The translations under genes were made by a program, and so were the position numbers. The notes under the pieces are model-generated. The model was not told the origin of the DNA, did not search any database, and saw nothing but the letters and a program-made list of their open reading frames with translations. From positions 1 to 29,137 of the forward strand of contig JAJDEH010000342.1 of assembly GCA_029259935.1 (NCBI GenBank): 29,137 bases of DNA, read 5' to 3'. The DNA comes from Planctomycetota bacterium (GTDB taxonomy: Bacteria; Planctomycetota; Planctomycetia; Pirellulales; Pirellulaceae). Positions 23,685-29,137 of the stretch are shown one piece after another (within the stretch, counting starts at the first letter, position 1; each line of letters opens with the position of its first letter).

Positions 23685-25679
23685 ATGCTAAAAGAAGCCG
23701 ACGATCATTGGGACGTGGCCGACGCCAGCGATCTGTACGAAGTGCAACGCTGGGGCAAAGGCTACTTTTCCGTCAGCTCGGCGGGACACCTCCTCGTCCA
23801 TCCGACCAAAAACCCGAACAACGCGATCGACTTGAAAGAGCTGGTCGATCGTTTGCAATTGCGCGGCATGCAGTTGCCGATTCTGGTTCGCTTCAACGGT
23901 ATCCTGCAGGATCGATTACGGGAACTCCATCAGGCCTTCCAGGCTTCGATTCAAGCATACGAATATCAGGGCAAGTATCGCTGCATCTATCCGATCAAGG
24001 TCAATCAACAAAGGCAGGTTGTCGAGGAGATCATCCAGCAAGGCCGGAAATATGGATTCGGCGTGGAAGCGGGCAGTAAACCGGAATTGTTGGCGCTGAT
24101 CGCCATGACCGACGCCGACGTGCCCATTATCTGTAACGGGTTCAAGGACGGACACTTCATTGAAATGGCCTTACTGGCGCAAAAGATTGGCCGGCAGGTG
24201 GTGGTCGTTGTCGAAAAATATACCGAGCTTGAATTGATCCTCCGCTTGGCCGAGCGAATCGGCGTCCGCCCGCACATCGGAATGCGGATCAAGCTGGCCT
24301 CTCGCGGATCGGGACGCTGGCAATCGTCGGGCGGCCACCGATCGAAATTCGGCCTCACGGTGTCCGAGATCCTGCGGGCACTCGACCACCTGGCCGCCCA
24401 CGAGATGGCGGATTGCTTTAAGCTGCTGCATTTTCACCTGGGCAGCCAGGTCACCAGCATTCGCCACATCAAGGATGCGATCATCGAAGCGGCACGCATT
24501 TATACGGACTTAAAACAGCGTGGAGCAGGACTGGAAATGCTCGATGTCGGCGGCGGGCTAGGCGTCGACTACGACGGTTCGCAGACCAACTTTCATTCCA
24601 GCGTGAACTATACGCTGGAAGAATATGCCAACGATGTCGTCTATCACATCAAGAGCGTGTGCGACAGCGCGGGCGTCGCTCATCCCTGTATTGTATCGGA
24701 GAGCGGCCGGTCGATCGCGGCCTACCACTCGGTGCTGGTGTTCAGCGTCCTGGGCGTGTCGGGATTGGGGGATGAGCGATCGAACGAACCACTGCCAAGC
24801 GAAGCGCCACGGCCGCTGCATGACTTGCAAGACGCACTGCACGACCTGACGCTGCGCAACGTGCAAGAGACTTACCACGATGCCCAACTGGCGTTGGAAA
24901 CCGCCATGAACCTGTTTGCCACGGGGCACTTGTCGCTGGACCAGCGCAGCATCGCGGAGAATCTGTTCTGGGCCACTTGCCGCAAGCTCCAGCAACTGAC
25001 CGAACAACTCGAGCACGTGCCCGAGGAACTCGAAGGCCTGGCCCGCATGCTGGCCGACACATACTTCTGCAATTTTTCTCTGTTTCAATCGATGCCCGAT
25101 AGCTGGGCCATTAAACAGCTCTTTCCGTTGATGCCGATTCATCGCCTTGACCAGCGGCCCACGCGCCCCGCCGTATTGGGCGATATCACCTGCGACTCGG
25201 ACGGAAAAGTCTCGCAGTTCATCGACCGTCGTGATGTGAAACCGACGGTCATGCTGCATCCTTTTGACGGTTCTCCGTACTATCTGGCGGCCTTTCTCGT
25301 GGGAGCCTATCAGGAAATCTTGGGCGACTTGCACAACCTGTTCGGCGATACGAATGCGGTGCATGTCGATTTAGGGCCCAGCGGCGAGGTGGAACTCAAG
25401 ACCGTAATCAAGGGCGACACCGTGAAGCAAGTGCTGGAGTACGTTCAGATTGGCGGCGGTCATCTGATGAACCAGCTGCAAGCTTCGGTGGAGCAAGCGG
25501 TGCAACAAAAGCGGCTGGATCACGCCGAAGCGGGCCGCGTGCTGAAGTTTTATGAAGAACGGTTGCACGGCTATACTTATCTTGATCAGCCGGTACCGGT
25601 CGCGGCCACGGGACAGCCGCATTTTCACGCCGCGCCTAGCCGCCGGAAAGTCACCGATAACGAGGAATCGCAAGCATGA
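23685..25679 (+). CDS. speA: Biosynthetic arginine decarboxylase
   Basis: This 664-residue protein, similar in length to E. coli SpeA (658), belongs to the alanine-racemase-fold PLP decarboxylases. Motifs: WGKGYFSV near the start, YPIKVNQ with the PLP lysine K105, GVEAGSKPEL, SRGSGRW..GHRSKFGL, LHFHLGSQ, DVGGGLGVDYDGS for phosphate binding, SESGRSIAAYHSVLVF, and late DITCDSDGKVSQFID with the conserved active-site Cys. It converts arginine to agmatine and CO2, the first step towards putrescine and spermidine. ATG 23685 is chosen because GGAG lies 8 bases upstream; the GTG at 23670 has none. Its stop overlaps the next ATG (ATGA). No agmatinase or spermidine synthase gene is in the window. Confidence 0.95.
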   Translation: MLKEADDHWDVADASDLYEVQRWGKGYFSVSSAGHLLVHPTKNPNNAIDLKELVDRLQLRGMQLPILVRFNGILQDRLRELHQAFQASIQAYEYQGKYRCIYPIKVNQQRQVVEEIIQQGRKYGFGVEAGSKPELLALIAMTDADVPIICNGFKDGHFIEMALLAQKIGRQVVVVVEKYTELELILRLAERIGVRPHIGMRIKLASRGSGRWQSSGGHRSKFGLTVSEILRALDHLAAHEMADCFKLLHFHLGSQVTSIRHIKDAIIEAARIYTDLKQRGAGLEMLDVGGGLGVDYDGSQTNFHSSVNYTLEEYANDVVYHIKSVCDSAGVAHPCIVSESGRSIAAYHSVLVFSVLGVSGLGDERSNEPLPSEAPRPLHDLQDALHDLTLRNVQETYHDAQLALETAMNLFATGHLSLDQRSIAENLFWATCRKLQQLTEQLEHVPEELEGLARMLADTYFCNFSLFQSMPDSWAIKQLFPLMPIHRLDQRPTRPAVLGDITCDSDGKVSQFIDRRDVKPTVMLHPFDGSPYYLAAFLVGAYQEILGDLHNLFGDTNAVHVDLGPSGEVELKTVIKGDTVKQVLEYVQIGGGHLMNQLQASVEQAVQQKRLDHAEAGRVLKFYEERLHGYTYLDQPVPVAATGQPHFHAAPSRRKVTDNEESQA

Positions 25680-26293
25680 TTCAATTCATCATCTTTGGAA
25701 CGATGGGAGTCCCCTGGACGGTCGACACGGGGCAATTCAATTGTCCTCAGTGCGGCACCCAGGGCTACCGGCTGCGGCAAGTGCGTCGCTTCTTCACGTT
25801 GTACTTCATCCCCCTCATTCCGCTCGACGTGATCGGCCGCTACGTACGATGCGACCAATGTTCCACGGACTATGAAGAGGCGGTCCTTTCGTTCAATCCC
25901 GAAGCGATCCAGCAGAGTTTCATCGAGGATCTCAAACGCGTCATGATTTTGATGGCGGTTTCCGATGGCCAGTTGGATTCGGATGAGACAGCGGCGATTC
26001 AAGGGACATTCTTTGACATGACGGGCAATCACTTATCCGAATCTGAAATCGGCGCGGAAGCCCAAATGGCCATGAGTTCCAACACCGAACTGGCCGCCTA
26101 CGTCACGCAAATCGCCAACGATTTAGCCGACGAAGGACGCATCGCCGTAGTGCAAGCCGCGTTCAACGTGGCCTCGGCCGGCGGCAGCATGACCCCGGGC
26201 AGGCAGGAGCAACTGATGAAACTGCCGATGGCGCTTGGAATTACCCAAGAGGATTTCAAGCTGATCATTGACCATGTCAGTCGCCAAGAATAG
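25676..26293 (+). CDS. Zinc-ribbon plus TerB-like domain protein
   Basis: This 205-residue protein has an N-terminal zinc ribbon with C23-P-Q-C26 and C59-D-Q-C62, joined by a hydrophobic FFTLYFIPLIPLDV stretch typical of the zinc_ribbon_15-like group. An all-helical C-terminal region follows (about 80-205, with AVSDGQLDSDETAAIQGTFF, IANDLADEGRIAVVQAAFNVA and PMALGITQEDFKLII) that resembles TerB/tellurite-resistance domains. TerB folds bind metals or act as membrane-associated stress sensors; function here is unknown. It overlaps the speA stop by 4 bases, so translation is probably coupled, but a role in polyamine metabolism is only inference. Confidence 0.8.
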   Translation: MIQFIIFGTMGVPWTVDTGQFNCPQCGTQGYRLRQVRRFFTLYFIPLIPLDVIGRYVRCDQCSTDYEEAVLSFNPEAIQQSFIEDLKRVMILMAVSDGQLDSDETAAIQGTFFDMTGNHLSESEIGAEAQMAMSSNTELAAYVTQIANDLADEGRIAVVQAAFNVASAGGSMTPGRQEQLMKLPMALGITQEDFKLIIDHVSRQE

Positions 26294-26426
26294 TTGGGCG
26301 AGCGGTGTCGTCACCCCCCAGCTAACACTGTAGTTCCCCCGGCGTCGCTGGCCTTCCCGGTCGAAGGTCGTAAAATATGCCCTGGGACAGGACTCGTTTT
26401 TATCGTCATTATTATGGAGATACCGC

Positions 26427-27482
26427 ATGCCGTCGCCGCTTAAAACCTTGATTGAATCAGGGACGAAACTCTGGCTAGATTCCATTGATCCGGAATTGGT
26501 TGCGGAGAATCGCGCTCTCGGCGCGACGGGGGCCACTTCGAATCCGATCATCGTCGCCGATCTGCTCAAGTCGGGAAGATTCGACACGGACTTACAGAGC
26601 TTGATTGGCGAAGGCCTGGACGACGAAGCGATTGCCTGGCAAATGACGGATCGCCTGGTTCGACAGGCGCAAGAAGTTTTCCAGCCGGTATGGGAAGAAA
26701 CCGGCGGAAACGATGGCTATGTCAGTTTCGAACTCGATCCCTTGCTGGAAGATCCAGATTTGGGTCCCGCGCACGACGAGCGGATGAAACAATACATCGA
26801 ACTGGGAAAGAAATGGGCTCACGGCCACCGCAATCGCATGATCAAGGTGCCGGCCACGGCGGCGGGGCTGGATGCGGTGGAAGAACTCTGCGCGGCGGGC
26901 GTGACCCTGAACGTGACATTAATCTTTACCGTACGGCAATACGAAGCCGCCAAGGATGCCGTCTGGCGAGGAGCCCAGCGCCGCGAAAATTTGGCCAACT
27001 TCAAAAGCGTTTACAGCATTTTTGTCTCGCGCGTCGACGTGTACACCGAAAAACAAGTTACCGATCTGTCGCCGGCCGCGCAAGGCGAAGTGGGCATCGT
27101 CAATGCCAAGCAGATCTGGCAACAAAACCAGCAGTTTTGGCAAGATCATTCCACGCCGTTGCAGCAAGAGATCATCTTCGCCAGCACCGGCACGAAGAAG
27201 CCCGAGGATCCGCCTTGGAAATATGTGCAAGCGTTCGCGGGCAGCGACATACAAACGAACCCACCCGCCACGAATGAAGCGGTGCAAAATAGTGATGTGG
27301 TTTTCGACCGCCGCGTGGACGACCTTCCCAACGACGAAGTGCTGAACGAGATCGCGGCCAAGGTCGATTACCAGCAACTAGAAGAAGTGTTGATGCAAGA
27401 GGGCATCCAGAAGTTCGCCGATCCCCACAAGGCATTGATCACTTTGATCTCGGAAAAGCGATCAACGATAGCGTCAACATAA
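26427..27482 (+). CDS. tal: Transaldolase
   Basis: This 351-residue protein has the transaldolase hallmarks: [12 protein letters not shown] (14-25), [12 protein letters not shown] (32-43), the Schiff-base lysine K140 in [33 protein letters not shown], and [11 protein letters not shown]. It transfers a dihydroxyacetone unit between sugar phosphates in the non-oxidative pentose phosphate pathway, in the cytoplasm. It is longer than typical TalB (about 317), with extra sequence in the C-terminal third ([22 protein letters not shown]), as in the Tal/TAL-like long forms of many bacteria. GGAG lies 9 bases before the ATG. It is separate from the smaller TalC-type enzyme at 1-453. It is followed after 13 bases by the acyltransferase gene. 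Confidence 0.93.
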   Translation: MPSPLKTLIESGTKLWLDSIDPELVAENRALGATGATSNPIIVADLLKSGRFDTDLQSLIGEGLDDEAIAWQMTDRLVRQAQEVFQPVWEETGGNDGYVSFELDPLLEDPDLGPAHDERMKQYIELGKKWAHGHRNRMIKVPATAAGLDAVEELCAAGVTLNVTLIFTVRQYEAAKDAVWRGAQRRENLANFKSVYSIFVSRVDVYTEKQVTDLSPAAQGEVGIVNAKQIWQQNQQFWQDHSTPLQQEIIFASTGTKKPEDPPWKYVQAFAGSDIQTNPPATNEAVQNSDVVFDRRVDDLPNDEVLNEIAAKVDYQQLEEVLMQEGIQKFADPHKALITLISEKRSTIAST

Positions 27483-27495
27483 GGGCGAGCGATCG

Positions 27496-28722
27496 ATGAA
27501 CCGGCAGCCTTTCGGCATTCCACCGCGCTGGTGGGAACCTAAGCTCAGCCCGACCTGGGTGAAGATGACCCGGCGCTATCGCTGGCGGAAGCTCCGCAAG
27601 CTGCAGCGATTGGTCGGCGTGGAAACGAAGGGAATCGAGTACGTACGCGACGCCATCGATGCCGGCCACGGCGTTCTCATCACGCCGAATCACTCGGCCC
27701 ACTATGATTCGGCCGCGTTGTATGTCGCGTTGGACGAAATCTCGCAGCCGGTCTTCTTCATGACCGCCTGGCAGGTTTTTGGAATGAGCAGCCGGTTCGA
27801 TCGCTGGCTGATGCAGCGAATGGGCTGTTTTAGCATCGACCGTGAAGGCACCGACCGGCAGGCATTCAAGCAAGCCGTCGAGGTGTTGCAACGAGAGCCG
27901 CATCCACTGGTCATTTTCCCCGAGGGCGATATCTACCATGTGTCGGATCGGGTGACTCAGTTTCGCGAAGGCGCCGGGGCCATCGCCTTGGCCGCCGCCA
28001 AGCGTGCCGACCGCGAGATCGTCGTCGTGCCGTGTGGCATCAAGTTTCGTTATGTCGAAGATCCGACGGACGATCTCTTGCAGTTCATGGGGCAATTGGA
28101 AGAGCGAGTTTTTCTTCAGCCCAGGCCCGCCCTGCCGCTCACCGAACGAATCCATCGCGTCGCCGAAGCCGTGCTGGCGATCAAGGAAATAGACTATTTG
28201 GGAGGGACCCGCGCCGGCCCCAACCGCGAGCGGATCGGTTATCTGGCCGACACGATTGTCTCCCGGATGGAAACCGATCTGGATGTCAAAGCCAACGGCG
28301 ACACGATTCCCGAGCGGGTCAAGATTGTGCGCCAGTCCATTATCAAGAAGGCTGAATCGAGCGCCCCGGAAAACGGCGAAGAGTTTCGTTATGACAAGAA
28401 GCTGGAATCCAACATGGAGGATCTCTTTTTTGTCATTCAGTTGTACAGCTATCCCGGCGACTATCTGCAAGACAATCCGAGCATCGAACGGATCGCGGAA
28501 ACGTTGGACAAGCTTGAAGAAGACGTCTTCGGCGCGGAACTGCCCTCGGTCCGCGGTCGACGCAAGGTCGACGTCCATTTTGGTGACCCGATTCCAGTCG
28601 AAAGTGACCGTCAGCGGCGGCAATCTTCGGCGGAACTCACTCAAACGATGCAAACCAGCGTCCAATCGCTGCTGGACGCCATGGATCGGGCCAGGGCAGG
28701 CGCGGCACACGTCGCGGAATAA
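27496..28722 (+). CDS. PlsC-type 1-acyl-glycerol-3-phosphate acyltransferase-like protein
   Basis: This 408-residue protein has the HX4D motif NHSAHYD (H66, D71) and FPEGDIY (141-147), the catalytic and glycerol-phosphate motifs of the PlsC family. The N-terminal half (about 40-230) is the acyltransferase domain. The C-terminal 180 residues are a helical and charged extension not found in E. coli PlsC. The usual strong N-terminal transmembrane helix is not evident, so attachment to the membrane may be peripheral. It would acylate a lysophospholipid or a related acceptor; the acceptor cannot be told. It starts 13 bases after the transaldolase with an AGGGCGAG ribosome site, so the two are co-transcribed. 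Confidence 0.85.
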   Translation: MNRQPFGIPPRWWEPKLSPTWVKMTRRYRWRKLRKLQRLVGVETKGIEYVRDAIDAGHGVLITPNHSAHYDSAALYVALDEISQPVFFMTAWQVFGMSSRFDRWLMQRMGCFSIDREGTDRQAFKQAVEVLQREPHPLVIFPEGDIYHVSDRVTQFREGAGAIALAAAKRADREIVVVPCGIKFRYVEDPTDDLLQFMGQLEERVFLQPRPALPLTERIHRVAEAVLAIKEIDYLGGTRAGPNRERIGYLADTIVSRMETDLDVKANGDTIPERVKIVRQSIIKKAESSAPENGEEFRYDKKLESNMEDLFFVIQLYSYPGDYLQDNPSIERIAETLDKLEEDVFGAELPSVRGRRKVDVHFGDPIPVESDRQRRQSSAELTQTMQTSVQSLLDAMDRARAGAAHVAE

Positions 28723-28731
28723 CGAAGGGCA

Positions 28732-28761
28732 GGCGGCCAAAAAGATCCGCATCTTGCCGCC
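28732..28761 (+). terminator. Hairpin after the acyltransferase gene, possible terminator
   Basis: A stem of ggcggc (28732-28737) with gccgcc (28756-28761), continued after a short bulge by aagat/atctt and a CCGC loop, lies 10 bases after the stop codon. No T run follows, so it may be a processing or RNA-stability element instead. Confidence 0.45.
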
Positions 28762-28830
28762 CAGACACAACATGACGGTCGCTCCGGGGCTTCGCCGGCC
28801 CACTGCGCCGCCTCGTTGCGTCATGATGCC

Positions 28831-29025
28831 TTACGGATTGGCTCGAAAGATTGGAAAAAACAGATCCCAGAACACTTTGTCGCTTTTGAACTTGGCATCA
28901 ATAATGTCCGAGGTGGACGAAAGGTAGATTCGAGCGGCAACCTCATCAAACGCTTGCTTGCCTGGAATGTCGGCGGGTGTATCCGATAAAAACACCAGAA
29001 TTTGAAAAACGAAATTGACCACCAT
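28831..29025 (-). CDS. Possible small protein of unknown function
   Basis: This is a 64-codon frame with a GGAG ribosome site 5 bases before the ATG at 29025. It has a hydrophobic start (MVVNFVFQILVFL) and a mixed remainder (ARIYLSSTSDIIDAKFKSDKVF). I do not recognise a family, and its size means it could be chance. It is convergent with the acyltransferase gene. The rest of 28723-29137 holds the hairpin at 28732-28761 and the repeat at 29065-29137. Confidence 0.4.
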   Translation of the reverse strand: MVVNFVFQILVFLSDTPADIPGKQAFDEVAARIYLSSTSDIIDAKFKSDKVFWDLFFPIFRANP

Positions 29026-29064
29026 TTAGGCTCCGTTTAGTTGTCTGGGAAAAGAAGGCGGATG

Positions 29065-29137
29065 TTGACAGGATCTACACGAAGGACAGGATGGCGACGC
29101 ACCAGGAACGGACATTTATCTTGTCAATCCTGTTCAT
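29065..29137. repeat. ACAGGAT-type inverted repeat cluster at the right edge
   Basis: The sequence gacaggat occurs at 29067-29074 and 29085-29092 (18 bases apart). The opposite strand carries near copies, gacaagat (complement of 29118-29125) and gaacaggat (complement of 29127-29135). The arrangement forms an inverted pair about 70 bases across and may continue past the window. Noncoding; its function is unknown. Confidence 0.5.

Noticed and set aside
24558..25364. 268-codon open frame on the minus strand
   Set aside because: Antisense shadow of speA; composition rich in His, Gln and Arg, with no domain signature.
27439..28824. 461-codon open frame on the minus strand
   Set aside because: It lies opposite the acyltransferase gene, which has clear HX4D and FPEG motifs and a ribosome site. 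The minus frame shows no family motif and is a consequence of GC-rich codon use.

Overview
The window reads as a chromosomal segment of a planctomycete, most likely of the Pirellulales group. This rests on family content: a sulfatase joined to a PVC-type c-type cytochrome domain, a DUF1501 protein with a Tat signal, a DUF1559 pilin-like protein, a DUF1598-type secreted protein, a BlaI/M56 pair and many exported proteins of unknown role. Base composition is moderately GC-rich, operons are short and strand switches are frequent. No rRNA, tRNA, CRISPR array, phage gene or transposase was seen.

Layout. Positions 1-453 (minus) hold the first 151 codons of a TalC-type transaldolase/fructose-6-phosphate aldolase that runs off the left edge. 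Positions 603-8590 (plus) form a run of four genes: a very large sulfatase/beta-propeller/HEAT/cytochrome c fusion, a Tat-exported sugar-isomerase-like TIM barrel, a glucosamine-6-phosphate deaminase-like protein and a DUF1501 protein. Together they suggest breakdown of a sulfated (amino)sugar polymer. Positions 8649-14289 carry small units on both strands: an exported alpha/beta hydrolase, a Cys-rich small lipoprotein candidate, a DUF1598-type protein with a clear terminator, a transglutaminase-like protein and an exported TPR/HEAT protein. At 14602-15654 lies a DUF1559 pseudopilin-like protein.

Positions 15841-18848 contain a self-contained sensory module. A BlaI-family repressor overlaps an M56 (BlaR1-like) membrane protease whose C-terminal part is a lactonase-type beta-propeller instead of a penicillin-binding domain. 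It is preceded by a good promoter whose -10 box lies inside one of two matching dyad operators.

Positions 18913-28722 are mostly housekeeping: a STAS protein, thiol peroxidase Tpx, a zinc-finger/TPR protein, a small unknown protein with a duplicated leader, arginine decarboxylase SpeA overlapping a zinc-ribbon/TerB-like protein, and a second transaldolase followed by a PlsC-type acyltransferase. The right edge carries a possible small gene and the start of a dispersed-looking ACAGGAT repeat.

The two most interesting items are the sulfatase-cytochrome fusion with its gene cluster and the BlaI/M56-propeller module with its paired operators. All family calls are by eye from motifs; no database search was run.
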